DNA from: Niveibacterium umoris
GTDB lineage: Bacteria > Pseudomonadota > Gammaproteobacteria > Burkholderiales > Rhodocyclaceae
Reading direction: 5' to 3'
Length of the DNA stretch: 64,000 nucleotides
NCBI RefSeq assembly: GCF_014197015.1
Contig: NZ_JACIET010000001.1
Span: 806,001-870,000 of the forward strand
Shown here: one piece after another, positions 1-8,751 of the stretch
Layout of the letters: each line of letters begins with the position of its first letter
Position numbering within the stretch: position 1 is the stretch's first letter
Made by a program: the position numbers and the translations under genes
Notes under the pieces: model-generated
Database searches by the model: none
The model's input: only the letters and a program-made list of their open reading frames with translations
What the model was told of the DNA's origin: nothing

Positions 1-902
1 CGTTGTACGTGTGCTTTAACCGCCCGCTGGCGGACCATGTGGCTGCGCTGGTGCCGGCCGGCGGCGAGGTGGCTTCTTTCCACCAACTGTGCGTGAACGT
101 GCTGCGCAGCACCGGACTCTCACCCGACCTGCGGCAGCCCGACGCCTTCGCCCGGGTGGTGGTGGCGTTTGCGGCGATGGCGATTCCGCCAGAGTGGGTG
201 TTCGACGAGATCATCATCGATGAGGGGCAGGATTTCGAACCGGGTTGGCGCGATGCCGTGATGCGGCTGGTGCGGCCCGGTGCGAGGGCCTGGTGGCTCG
301 AAGATCCGATGCAGAACCTCTATGCGAAGCCTGCTGCCGACACGGCGGGCTGGGTGACGCTGCGCTCCGAAACCAACTACCGCAGTCCCCGCGCCATCGT
401 CGACATGCTCAATCGGCTGATGCCGGCGGAACTGAGGCAGGTACCGGGTAGCCCGATCGCTGGCGATGCGGTCTCGCTGGAGCAGTACGCCGACCGCGAG
501 GGGCTGGTGGAGCGGACCCGGCGGGCGCTGACGCAAGCGATCGGTCTGGGCTTCGAGCGCAGCCAGATCGCCTTGCTGAGCTTTCACGGGCGCGAGCGCT
601 CGGCGCTGGTCGGCCTCGACCGCCTTGGGCCGATTCCGCTGCGCCATTTCACGGGGCGTTACGACCTGCTAGGCATGCCGGAGTTCTCGGCCGGCGACGT
701 GCTGTGCGAGACGGTCTACCGCTTCAAGGGGCAGAGCGCGCCGTGCGTGATCCTGAGCGAGGTGGACTTTGCAGCGCTGGACGATGCGGCGCTGCGGAAA
801 TTTTTCGTCGGCGCGACCCGCGCGACGATGAAACTATTCGTCGTGGCGTCCGATTCCGCTGCTCAGGCTTTGATTCAAAAGGGAATCTCAAACGATGCCT
901 AA
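1..902 (+). CDS. UvrD/Rep-like superfamily 1 helicase, C-terminal part (5' end outside window)
   Basis: The visible 299 residues are the C-terminal two thirds of an SF1 DNA helicase or helicase-like ATPase. A Walker B motif, IIIDEGQDF, lies at about residues 70-78 (DEGQ in place of the common DEAQ). An ETNYRSP motif, a late YRFKGQSAP motif and FVGATRATMKLFV (motif VI, with the arginine finger) follow in the order expected of UvrD-type C-terminal domains. The Walker A lysine must lie upstream of base 1, so the true start is not visible. The stop TAA overlaps the -35 element of the promoter that follows. Whether the missing N-terminus carries a NERD or other nuclease domain cannot be judged from here. 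Confidence 0.8.
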   Translation, partial: LYVCFNRPLADHVAALVPAGGEVASFHQLCVNVLRSTGLSPDLRQPDAFARVVVAFAAMAIPPEWVFDEIIIDEGQDFEPGWRDAVMRLVRPGARAWWLEDPMQNLYAKPAADTAGWVTLRSETNYRSPRAIVDMLNRLMPAELRQVPGSPIAGDAVSLEQYADREGLVERTRRALTQAIGLGFERSQIALLSFHGRERSALVGLDRLGPIPLRHFTGRYDLLGMPEFSAGDVLCETVYRFKGQSAPCVILSEVDFAALDDAALRKFFVGATRATMKLFVVASDSAAQALIQKGISNDA

Positions 903-926
903 AGTCGCTTCATCCCCCGCCGTTAA
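900..926 (+). promoter_or_regulatory. sigma-28 (FliA)-type flagellar promoter
   Basis: TAAA at 900-903, a 15-base spacer and GCCGTTAA at 919-926 match the FliA consensus TAAA-N15-GCCGATAA at all four -35 core positions and seven of eight -10 positions. The element lies about 55 bases before the chemoreceptor start and overlaps the stop codon of the upstream helicase gene. The position and downstream gene fit a late flagellar promoter; transcription from it is inferred. Confidence 0.65.
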
Positions 927-980
927 TCGGACGAACAGCACTTGTGAACGTGCGATCGTGACCAACACGGCGAGGGTCGA

Positions 981-2639
981 ATGAGGGAAATCGGGACGAG
1001 AGTCGTTCTCGGTGTCGGGGTGGCGCTGGGGGCGGGGGTCGGTGCCTGGTTGGGAGGGGCTGTTGCCGGTGCTGTCTTGGCAGCCGGTATTGCTTTGCTG
1101 CTGACCTGGTTTCTCGAGCGGCGCCAGCGCGAATCGGTGCGTGCGATGGCTGATCTGGTGGCCCAGATCAACCGCGATGGCGACTTGTCCCGGCGTGCAC
1201 CGGTGACCGCTGGGGTGGCAGGCGATCTGGCAGGCGCACTGAATAATCTGGTCGATGTCGTTCAGGGTGTTGTTGCGAAAGTCATCAGTGATTCGCGCCG
1301 TGTCGCAGAAGTTTCCGACCAGCTCGCCGCCCGTGCCGAACGCATGAGCACCAGCACCAATGCGCAGCGCGACGCCGCCAATCAGATGGCGCAGGCGACG
1401 GAACAGATGACCGCCAACGTTTACGAGGTGGCGGAGCACGCCTCGCAGACTGCTCGCATCGCGCAGGAAGCGCGCGAGCTGTCGATCGCCGGCGGCGACG
1501 TGGTCAACAACGTGTCGCAGGAAATCGAGCGCATCGCGCAGTGGGTGGAGCAGTCGGCGTCGGTGGTGGCATCGCTGGGGGATCGTTCGCAGGCGATCAG
1601 CGGCATCGTGAATGTGATCCGCGAAATCGCCGACCAGACGAACCTGCTGGCGCTGAACGCGGCAATTGAAGCTGCCCGGGCAGGGGAGCAGGGGAGGGGT
1701 TTCGCCGTGGTTGCCGACGAGGTGCGCAAGCTGGCCGAACGTACTTCAAACGCGACGCGCGAGATCACCCAGATGATTGCAGCCATCCAGGGCGATACGG
1801 CGAGCGCTATCGCCACCATCGAGGAAGGCAGTCGTCAGGCGCGCAGCGGCGCCAAACTGGCCAATTCGGCGTCGGATTCGCTGCAGGCGATAGATCGCGG
1901 CGCCACAGCAACGATGGAGAAGGTCGATGCGATCGCGCTGTCGATCCAGGGCCAGAGCCGCGATGCCGAAGCGATCTACGGGTCGGTGCAGCGGATCCTG
2001 AAGATGATCGAACAGAACGCGCAGGCCTCGGAGGAAACGCGCGCGGAGGCCGGGCGGCTGGGAAATCTGGCCGGGAACCTCGGAGAAATCGACAAGGTAT
2101 TCCGGCTCTCGGAATCGGGTGCAAAGGCAATTGACGTCCATGTCGAGTTGCCGGGCGTGGCGCAGGCCTCTGCCAAGGCGGTGGGCGACGCGCTCGATCA
2201 GGCAGTTGCGAGCGGGAAGATCACGCTGGAGGCGCTCTTTGACGACCGCTACCAGCCGATTCCGGATACGAGACCCCAGAAATTCCACACCAAGTTCGAT
2301 GCGCTGACCGATGAGATCTTGCCGGCGATCCAGGAGCCGATTCTGGAACAGCACGAGGCGGTTATCTACGCCGGGGCGGTGGATCGCCGGGGTTACTTCC
2401 CGACCCATAACAAGCGCTTCTCGCAGCCGCTGACGGGGAACTTCGAGAAGGACATGGTCGGCAACCGCACCAAACGGATCTTTGACGATCCGGTCGGCAA
2501 GCGCTGCGGTGCCCATGAAATGGAGTATCTGGTGCAGACCTACCGACGCGATACCGGCGAGGTGATGCACGACGTTTCAGCGCCTATCTATGTCCAGGGC
2601 CGCCATTGGGGCGGGTTCCGGATTGGTTTTCGTGCTTGA
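981..2639 (+). CDS. methyl-accepting chemotaxis protein with C-terminal cytoplasmic sensor-like domain
   Basis: 552 residues. Two hydrophobic stretches (about 7-25 and 27-44) form an N-terminal membrane hairpin with almost no periplasmic loop. A HAMP-like or linker region and a long coiled-coil signalling domain follow. The conserved receptor tip is at about 213-254 (REIADQTNLLALNAAIEAAR, then GRGFAVVADEVRKLAERT). After the coiled coil, roughly residues 375-552 form a globular extension with the motifs KFHTKFDALTD, YAGAVDRRGYFPTHN and GGFRIGF, resembling the Cache/PAS-like tail seen on some proteobacterial receptors. Sensing is therefore probably cytoplasmic. The start has GAGGG just upstream. 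It is the first gene of the che operon. I see no C-terminal CheR-tethering pentapeptide. Confidence 0.93.
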   Translation: MREIGTRVVLGVGVALGAGVGAWLGGAVAGAVLAAGIALLLTWFLERRQRESVRAMADLVAQINRDGDLSRRAPVTAGVAGDLAGALNNLVDVVQGVVAKVISDSRRVAEVSDQLAARAERMSTSTNAQRDAANQMAQATEQMTANVYEVAEHASQTARIAQEARELSIAGGDVVNNVSQEIERIAQWVEQSASVVASLGDRSQAISGIVNVIREIADQTNLLALNAAIEAARAGEQGRGFAVVADEVRKLAERTSNATREITQMIAAIQGDTASAIATIEEGSRQARSGAKLANSASDSLQAIDRGATATMEKVDAIALSIQGQSRDAEAIYGSVQRILKMIEQNAQASEETRAEAGRLGNLAGNLGEIDKVFRLSESGAKAIDVHVELPGVAQASAKAVGDALDQAVASGKITLEALFDDRYQPIPDTRPQKFHTKFDALTDEILPAIQEPILEQHEAVIYAGAVDRRGYFPTHNKRFSQPLTGNFEKDMVGNRTKRIFDDPVGKRCGAHEMEYLVQTYRRDTGEVMHDVSAPIYVQGRHWGGFRIGFRA

Positions 2640-2645
2640 TAACCC

Positions 2646-2672
2646 TCAAGTCGGTGAACTTGGTGCCGTAAG
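2646..2672 (+). promoter_or_regulatory. weak sigma-28-like promoter before cheV
   Basis: TCAA at 2646-2649, a 15-base spacer and GCCGTAAG at 2665-2672 have the same spacing as the promoter before the chemoreceptor, and both sites continue with GTCG after the -35 core. The -10 element keeps GCCG but departs from the consensus afterwards. It may be an internal promoter; the evidence is weak. Confidence 0.25.
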
Positions 2673-2722
2673 TGTTAATGACGCCTGTGACAACGCGGGC
2701 GGATACGGAGTTGGAGAGACGA

Positions 2723-3682
2723 ATGTCCGAACTACTGAAGAGCATTGACGCGCGGACGCGCCTGGCTGGAACGAACAAGCTCGAGATCCTGCTCTTCACC
2801 CTGGGCGAGGATTCCCGGACGAAGCGCCGCGAGACCTTCGGCATCAACGTTTTCAAGGTGCGCGAGGTGATGCGCACGCCGCCCATCACTGCGGCGCCCG
2901 ACATGCAGAGCGCGGTGGAGGGCATGGTATCGCTGCGCGGCCAGCTGGTGCCGATCGTTGATCTCGCGAAGTACACCGGCGTGAATACCGACGGCAAACG
3001 CGAAATCATGATCGTGACCGAGTACAACGGCCACACGCAGGGGTTTCTGGTGGAGGCGGTCGATACGATCCTGCGGTTGGACTGGGCGCAAATGCGCGTT
3101 CCGCCCGAAATGCTGACCTCGCGTCTCGGCGGCCTGGTGACTGCAGTCACCGAACTCGACGACAACCGCCTGATCATGATGCTCGACGTCGAGAAGGTGC
3201 TGTCCGAGACCACCAAGTACGACGATGACTTCCTGTTCAAGGATCTGCCGAAAGTCCGCAAACGCGACGCGACCGTTTTCTACGCCGACGATTCGGCGGT
3301 GGCACGCAAGCAGATCGAACGCACCCTCAAGGAAATGGGCGTTCGTGGCCTGAATGCGGTGAACGGACGTGCAGCCTGGGACGAACTGGACAAGTTGGCC
3401 GGCCATGCCGAAATTGTCGGCAAGAAGCTGAACAAGCTGGTCACCGTGGTGCTGACCGACATTGAAATGCCCGAAATGGACGGCTACATCCTGACGAAGA
3501 AGATCAAATCCGATCCGCGCTTCGAAGGGATCCCGGTACTGATGCATTCGTCGCTGTCTGGGATGTCGAACCAGGTGCTGGGCAAATCGGTCGGCGTGGA
3601 TGCCTACGTCTCGAAATTCGAACCGCACCGGCTCGCGGAAGCGCTCATCAAGTACATCGATGGCGATCAGGAAATGCTTTGA
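2723..3682 (+). CDS. cheV: chemotaxis protein CheV (CheW-receiver fusion), copy 1
   Basis: 319 residues: an N-terminal CheW-like coupling domain (about 1-165) followed by a receiver domain (about 184-319). The acidic pair is D189-D190 in FYADDSAVARK and the phosphoacceptor is D246 in [19 protein letters not shown] carries the conserved lysine. CheV couples receptors to CheA and adapts through phosphorylation of its receiver. I chose ATG 2723 because GGAGAG lies just before it and the resulting N-terminus, MSELLKSIDARTRLAG, aligns with the second CheV. An in-frame codon at 2672 would add 17 residues. The stop is 11 bases before the start of copy 2. Confidence 0.93.
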   Translation: MSELLKSIDARTRLAGTNKLEILLFTLGEDSRTKRRETFGINVFKVREVMRTPPITAAPDMQSAVEGMVSLRGQLVPIVDLAKYTGVNTDGKREIMIVTEYNGHTQGFLVEAVDTILRLDWAQMRVPPEMLTSRLGGLVTAVTELDDNRLIMMLDVEKVLSETTKYDDDFLFKDLPKVRKRDATVFYADDSAVARKQIERTLKEMGVRGLNAVNGRAAWDELDKLAGHAEIVGKKLNKLVTVVLTDIEMPEMDGYILTKKIKSDPRFEGIPVLMHSSLSGMSNQVLGKSVGVDAYVSKFEPHRLAEALIKYIDGDQEML

Positions 3683-3693
3683 CGGGAGCAGCA

Positions 3694-4641
3694 ATGGAAC
3701 AAGCGCACGGAAATCTGCTTGAGTCGGTCGATGCCCGCACGAAGCTCGCGGGCTCGAACAGGATGGAAATCCTGCTGTTTTCGCTGGGCACGACCGAGAC
3801 CTTCGGGATCAACGTTTTCAAGGTCCGTGAAGTCTCCAAGACGCCCTTCATTACCAAGGCGCCGAACATGCCTGCTGGCGTGGAAGGCTTGATCTCGTTG
3901 CGTGGCAACGTGATTCCGGTGCTCTCGCTCGGGCGCATCCTCAATCTGCACAAGGCGGATGCGGGACTGGGCGGGTCGATGATGGTGACCGAGTACAGCA
4001 AGCGCACGCTGGGTTTTCTGGTGAGCGATGTTGACCGAATCATCCGTGTCGAGTGGGACAAGGTTCGCCAGCCCGAAAACGTCTCGTCTTCGGCGGTGAG
4101 CTTCATTACCGCGATCACCGAGTTGCCGGATGGTCGCCTGGTGTCGATTCTGGATGTCGAGACGATTCTCGCGCAGACCTTTGGCGAGGCCCCCATCGGC
4201 CAGATCGTGCCGCTCGGAAAAGAAGTCGAATCGAACATCTTCTTCGTTGATGACTCCTCCATTGCCCGCAAGAAAATTGCAGAGGTGCTCGACAAGCTGG
4301 GCGCCCGGCACAAGCATGCGATGAACGGGTACGAGGCCTGGACGCGGCTGGAAGGCATGGCCTCCCATGCGCAATTGCAGAAACGCCGCCTCGCCGACGA
4401 GCTGAACCTGATCCTGGTGGATGCAGAAATGCCGGAGATGGACGGGTACGTGCTGACCCGGAATATCAAGAGCGACGTTCGCTTCGAGGGGATTCCGGTG
4501 GTGATGCATTCATCCCTCTCGTCCGAGGCGAACCGTGCGATGGGCAAGTCAGTCGGCGTCGATGCTTATGTGGCAAAGTTCGATGCTGAGGTGCTTGCCG
4601 AGACGCTGCGCCCATATCTGATGAAGTCGCACAGGGATTAA
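3694..4641 (+). CDS. cheV: chemotaxis protein CheV (CheW-receiver fusion), copy 2
   Basis: 315 residues with the same layout as the preceding gene: a CheW-like domain, then a receiver with D186-D187 ([11 protein letters not shown]) and phosphoacceptor D243 ([11 protein letters not shown]). The two copies share long identical motifs ([38 protein letters not shown]), so they are paralogues from a duplication, but they have diverged clearly elsewhere. Start ATG 3694 is preceded by GGGAG at 3684-3688. It lies in the che operon, 14 bases before cheY. Distinct receptor preferences for the two copies are inferred, not visible. Confidence 0.93.
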   Translation: MEQAHGNLLESVDARTKLAGSNRMEILLFSLGTTETFGINVFKVREVSKTPFITKAPNMPAGVEGLISLRGNVIPVLSLGRILNLHKADAGLGGSMMVTEYSKRTLGFLVSDVDRIIRVEWDKVRQPENVSSSAVSFITAITELPDGRLVSILDVETILAQTFGEAPIGQIVPLGKEVESNIFFVDDSSIARKKIAEVLDKLGARHKHAMNGYEAWTRLEGMASHAQLQKRRLADELNLILVDAEMPEMDGYVLTRNIKSDVRFEGIPVVMHSSLSSEANRAMGKSVGVDAYVAKFDAEVLAETLRPYLMKSHRD

Positions 4642-4655
4642 CCCCGGAGAAAAAT

Positions 4656-5051
4656 ATGTCCGATCCCAAAATGAAATTCCTCGTGGTTGATGACTTTTCG
4701 ACGATGCGTCGCATCGTTCGCAACCTTTTGAAGGAATTGGGCTACACCAACGTTGATGAAGCGGAAGACGGTGCGGTTGCGCTGCAGAAATTGCAGGGCG
4801 GCGGTTTCGACTTCGTCGTCACCGACTGGAACATGCCCAACATGACCGGTATTGAGTTGCTGCAGGCGATCCGTTCGAGTGCCACGCTCAAGGATCTGCC
4901 GGTACTCATGATTACCGCCGAGGCCAAGAAGGAAAACATCATCATGGCCGCACAGGCCGGTGCGAGCGGCTACATCGTGAAGCCCTTCACCGCGGCAACC
5001 CTGTCGGAAAAGATGGGCAAGATTTTCGAGAAGCTGGGCAAGACGGGCTGA
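4656..5051 (+). CDS. cheY: chemotaxis response regulator CheY
   Basis: 131 residues, a stand-alone receiver. Every key residue sits at the E. coli CheY position: D12, D13, phosphoacceptor D57 ([12 protein letters not shown]), T87, Y106 and K109 (YIVKPF). Phospho-CheY carries the signal from CheA to the flagellar switch and is dephosphorylated by the CheZ encoded next. CGGAGA lies just before the ATG. Confidence 0.97.
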   Translation: MSDPKMKFLVVDDFSTMRRIVRNLLKELGYTNVDEAEDGAVALQKLQGGGFDFVVTDWNMPNMTGIELLQAIRSSATLKDLPVLMITAEAKKENIIMAAQAGASGYIVKPFTAATLSEKMGKIFEKLGKTG

Positions 5052-5129
5052 ATCGCTAGTGCGTAGTTGCAAGCGCAGCGTGCGGGATGTTGACGCGCCG
5101 AAGGTGTGAGATACCAACAGGAGCCGGAA

Positions 5130-5975
5130 ATGGCAAAACGGCCAGCGAATGACGGATCGGGTGACAACGAGGAACTCCAGGAGCTGTTCGACAGCATTGC
5201 GAGTGAGGCGGCTGCACCACCCCCTCCGGCGGATTCAGAGGGCGATAGCGACGAGCTGCAGAGTCTTTTTGACAACGTCGCCGCGCAATCCGCAGCAGGT
5301 GAGCAAAACGTGATCGAGGGTGTGGCGCGGGAAGTTCCGTCCGAGCCGGCAACGCCCGAAGAGCGTCAGGAGGCGGTCTTTACCAAGATCGGCCAGATGA
5401 CGCGGATGTTGCACGACACGCTTCGCGAGCTCGGTTACGACCGCATGCTCGAGGAGACCGCGAAGGCCATCCCTGATGCCCGACAGCGCTTGTCTTACAT
5501 CGCGACGATGACCGAGCAGGCGGCCAGCCGTGTGCTCAACGCGACCGACATCGCACAACCGATCCAGGATCGCCAGGAGGAAGGTTCCCGCGCGCTGCGC
5601 CAGCGTTGGGACCAGCTCTATGCCAAGCAACTCTCGGTCGAAGAATTCAAGGTGCTGGCGCAGGACACACGCAGCTTCCTTGGTCAGGTGGCTGACGACA
5701 GCAAGCTGGTGAATGAGCAGTTGCTCGAAATCATGATGGCGCAGGACTTCCAGGATCTGACCGGGCAGGTGATCAAGAAGATCGTGGATCTCGCCGCGGC
5801 CCTGGAAGAGGGGCTTGTGAATGTCCTTCTGCAGGTGGTGCCGGACAGCAAGCGACCGACGGTTGGGCTGAGCGAGAGCCTGCTCAACGGCCCGGTCGTG
5901 AGTGCCGATGGCCGCGAGGACGTCGTGACGAATCAGGAACAGGTCGACGATCTGCTCGAAAGCCTGGGCTTCTGA
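5130..5975 (+). CDS. cheZ: CheY-P phosphatase CheZ with duplicated N-terminal acidic peptide
   Basis: 281 residues. The catalytic signature QDFQDLTGQVIKKI is present, with D209 and Q213 corresponding to the active-site Asp and Gln (E. coli D143 and Q147). The C-terminus, QEQVDDLLESLGF, is the CheY-binding tail. Unusually, the N-terminus has two similar peptides, EELQELFDSIA (about 14-24) and DELQSLFDNVA (about 41-51), separated by a Pro/Ala/acidic linker. Both resemble the C-terminal tail in pattern. I chose ATG 5130 because AGGAG lies 7 bases upstream; a GTG at 5106 would add eight residues. Encoded between cheY and cheA. Confidence 0.93.
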   Translation: MAKRPANDGSGDNEELQELFDSIASEAAAPPPPADSEGDSDELQSLFDNVAAQSAAGEQNVIEGVAREVPSEPATPEERQEAVFTKIGQMTRMLHDTLRELGYDRMLEETAKAIPDARQRLSYIATMTEQAASRVLNATDIAQPIQDRQEEGSRALRQRWDQLYAKQLSVEEFKVLAQDTRSFLGQVADDSKLVNEQLLEIMMAQDFQDLTGQVIKKIVDLAAALEEGLVNVLLQVVPDSKRPTVGLSESLLNGPVVSADGREDVVTNQEQVDDLLESLGF

Positions 5976-6037
5976 GGAAACTCGCCAGGGTTTAAGTAGC
6001 GCAAAGGCTATAGGCAATCGGTGAATCGGAGCGAGCT

Positions 6038-7999
6038 ATGAGCGATTTTGGGGGGATGGAAGATCTCCTTCAGGACTTCCTGATCGAAGCGGGCGATCTG
6101 CTGTCGGGCGTCGACAACAAGCTGGTCGACCTCGAACGCACGCCGAATGACACCAGTCTTCTGAACGAGATTTTTCGCGGCTTTCATACGATCAAGGGTG
6201 GTGCCGGCTTCCTCAACGCAACGGAACTGGTGACGCTGTGCCACCTGACCGAGAACCTGTTCGACAAGCTGCGGAATGCGGAACTCGCGATCACGCCCGA
6301 TGCGATGGACGTGATTCTTGCCGCGACTGGCGCGGTGCGCGACATGTTCAACGATCTGGAGCGCGGTCAGCAGCCTGCGGCGGCCGATCCACACCTGATT
6401 CAGCAACTCAAGCTGGCGATCGCGGGCAACTTGCCCGCTGGCGGGGCAAAGGCGGCTGCGCCAAAACCCGCACCGGCTGCGGCGCCTGCGCCGAAAGCCG
6501 AGACGGCCTTGGTGCCGGTCGCGCCGGTAGTGGTCAGCCACCCGATTGGCGAAGACGGTATTGACTGGCATGCGCTGTACGCTGCCGTTACCGGCGTGGA
6601 GCCCACCACGGTGGCGCCGGTTGCCGCGCCCAAGGTTGTTGTCGCGGCTGCGGAACCGGAAAAGCAGCTCGACGATCATGTGGCCGAAGAAATCATCAAG
6701 GCTGCGATCGGCCGGCGCGCGAGCGACAAGCCTGGCTACAGCGGGCCGACAGGGCGGCGTGAAGTTGAACGCACCCGCGACAACTCGATTCGCGTCGACA
6801 CCTCGCGCCTCGATCAGGTGCTGAATCTTTCGGGCGAAATCGGCCTGACGAAGAACCGGCTCAATGCACTGCGTTCCGACATCCTCAACGGCCGCAGTGA
6901 TTCGGAAACGCTGCATGCACTCGACGTTGCGGTGAGCCAGCTCGACCTGCTCGTCTCCGACCTCCAGAACGCTGTCATGAAGACCCGGATGCAGCCGATT
7001 GGCCGGCTGTTCCAGAAGTATCCCCGCATCGCTCGTGACCTCGCCCGCAGCCTCGGCAAGGACGTCGAACTGATGCTGACCGGGGAAGAGACCGAGATCG
7101 ACAAGACGATGATCGAGGATCTGTCGGATCCAATCATCCATTTGATTCGCAATGCGGTGGATCATGGTGTCGAACCGACCCAGGATCGCCTTGCTGCGGG
7201 CAAGACCGAGAAATCAGTGGTTCGCCTCGAAGCGCGGCAAGAAGGCGACCACATCGTGATCATCGTCGCCGACGATGGTCGCGGCATGAACGCGGAACGT
7301 CTGCGTGCCAAGGCGCTGGAAAAGGGCCTCATCACCGACGAAGAAGCCAACACCATGGATGAACGTCAGAGTTACAACCTGATCTTCCTCCCGGGCTTCT
7401 CGACTGCCACGGCGGTGTCTGACGTTTCCGGCCGCGGGGTCGGCATGGATGTGGTGAAGACCAACATCCAGAAGCTCAACGGCACGATCGACATCCGCTC
7501 CACGCAGGGCAAGGGAACGACCTTCATCATCTCGTTGCCGCTGACGCTAGCGATTCTGCCGGTGCTCGTGGTGCGCTTGGGAGAGCAGCCCTTCGCGGTA
7601 CCACTGTCCATGGTTCGCGAGATCCTGCCGATCGAAGCGAAGCATGTGCAGGAGGTTGGCGGGCGCGCAACGATGGTGGTGCGTGGCGAAGTGTTGCCGA
7701 TCTACACCTTGTCCGGTCTGCTGGGTTGGCCGCAAGAATACCTGCCGGAGTATGGTGTGCTGATGCAGACGGCGGAGCGGAACTATGTACTCGCGATCGA
7801 CACGTTTGCCGGCCGCGAGGACGCGGTGATCAAGTCGCTGGACGCATTCAGGCCGAAGGGGGTCGCTGGTGTGACCACCCTGGCAAACGGCCAGATCGTG
7901 CTGATCCTCGACATGAAGGAACTGCTGGGCACCAATGCCGACGCGGGTGGAACCACGCGGGAGGCGTTGCTGCGCGATCGCATGCCGGCCGCAGCCTGA
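6038..7999 (+). CDS. cheA: chemotaxis histidine kinase CheA, apparently without a P2 domain
   Basis: 653 residues. The order is: Hpt domain (about 1-107) with phospho-accepting H50 in FRGFHTIKGGAGF; a long Ala/Pro-rich linker (about 115-245); a dimerisation domain starting near RVDTSRLDQVLNLSGE; an ATPase domain with N box HLIRNAVDHGVEP, G1 VADDGRGMN and G2 SGRGVGMDVV; and a C-terminal CheW-like domain. I see no folded P2 (CheY/CheB-docking) domain between Hpt and P3, only two short helical islands in the linker. It is the last gene of the operon; a strong terminator starts 21 bases after the stop. Confidence 0.95.
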   Translation: MSDFGGMEDLLQDFLIEAGDLLSGVDNKLVDLERTPNDTSLLNEIFRGFHTIKGGAGFLNATELVTLCHLTENLFDKLRNAELAITPDAMDVILAATGAVRDMFNDLERGQQPAAADPHLIQQLKLAIAGNLPAGGAKAAAPKPAPAAAPAPKAETALVPVAPVVVSHPIGEDGIDWHALYAAVTGVEPTTVAPVAAPKVVVAAAEPEKQLDDHVAEEIIKAAIGRRASDKPGYSGPTGRREVERTRDNSIRVDTSRLDQVLNLSGEIGLTKNRLNALRSDILNGRSDSETLHALDVAVSQLDLLVSDLQNAVMKTRMQPIGRLFQKYPRIARDLARSLGKDVELMLTGEETEIDKTMIEDLSDPIIHLIRNAVDHGVEPTQDRLAAGKTEKSVVRLEARQEGDHIVIIVADDGRGMNAERLRAKALEKGLITDEEANTMDERQSYNLIFLPGFSTATAVSDVSGRGVGMDVVKTNIQKLNGTIDIRSTQGKGTTFIISLPLTLAILPVLVVRLGEQPFAVPLSMVREILPIEAKHVQEVGGRATMVVRGEVLPIYTLSGLLGWPQEYLPEYGVLMQTAERNYVLAIDTFAGREDAVIKSLDAFRPKGVAGVTTLANGQIVLILDMKELLGTNADAGGTTREALLRDRMPAAA

Positions 8000-8020
8000 T
8001 CTTCGTTCTGTCTCGGAGTA

Positions 8021-8049
8021 AGGCCCGCCTCGGCGGGCCTTTGTTTTTT
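8021..8049 (+). terminator. rho-independent terminator after cheA
   Basis: AGGCCCGCC at 8021-8029 pairs perfectly with GGCGGGCCT at 8032-8040 and is followed by TTGTTTTTT. This ends the che operon, so the next gene needs its own promoter. Confidence 0.9.
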
Positions 8050-8125
8050 CCGCGACAGCTAGCACTGACTTTGGCGGATGTCGAGCGTAGTATCGATTCG
8101 CGCGGAGTGTGGCGGGAGAGAGAGC

Positions 8126-8455
8126 ATGGCCGGCCTCGACATGGATAGTCTTGCAGATCTGGCGGGCGTCGGTCCCGAAGAATATGTCGCCAGACGCCGT
8201 GCGCTGATTGAAGCCGAGATCTGCGCAGCGGCCCCTGATCGGCGCGAACGACTTCGCGAACTGCAGAGTGCCATCGAAGTGATGCGGGCAAAGACGCTCG
8301 ACCCCGAACGCATCCTCGTTGAATTGCTCGCGATGTTGGCAGATCGAGTCTCGATGCTCGGTAGCGCCGCGGAGCGGTTGCAAGCGGCAGTGTGCATGAG
8401 TGAGCAAACGGCGGCGTCGTCCTGTTCCTTGTTACGTGCGCCACGTTCCGAATGA
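8126..8455 (+). CDS. small conserved protein, DUF3135-like
   Basis: 109 residues, mostly helical. The segment DMDSLADLAGVGPEEYVARR, then a run of Arg/Glu and RLRELQSAIEVMRAKTLDPERI, follows the pattern of DUF3135 (short helical proteins with an LxxLQ-IDxxRxxAxNP core). The function of that family is unknown to me. Start ATG 8126 is preceded by GGGAGAGAG; an upstream in-frame ATG at 8078 lacks such a site. The last 20 residues are rich in Ser, Ala and Cys and do not fit the family. It lies alone between the che terminator and a convergent gene. Confidence 0.6.
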   Translation: MAGLDMDSLADLAGVGPEEYVARRRALIEAEICAAAPDRRERLRELQSAIEVMRAKTLDPERILVELLAMLADRVSMLGSAAERLQAAVCMSEQTAASSCSLLRAPRSE

Positions 8456-8751
8456 ACCATGGCTGATACGTGAACCGCCTCGTTTCCCAGTCGCTGGCAC
8501 TCCCCCGCAGGCGGCAGAACGACTCCTGCGCGACTGCTGGGCCGCGTGATCTTGGTTGAAAGCAAAGCTGAGAGGCTGCGTTCCAGCCTCTTGGTCGCTG
8601 GTGCGCAGTCTCACGGTGCAATCAAGTTTGGACTGACTGCAGTGCGAGTACCCCGCATGGCGTGTGAGCGCGGAACTCGCGGGGAAGACTTGTCGAGTCG
8701 GACTACAACACTGGCTGCTGCGTTATCGGCGTTTCGTCGCCGACAAGGCGA
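8456..8751. other. intergenic stretch without a supported gene
   Basis: Between two convergent genes. Short open frames on both strands lack ribosome sites and protein-like composition. One hairpin is visible: AGAGGCTG at 8571-8578 pairs with CAGCCTCT at 8584-8591 over a 5-base loop, without a T tract. Confidence 0.6.
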
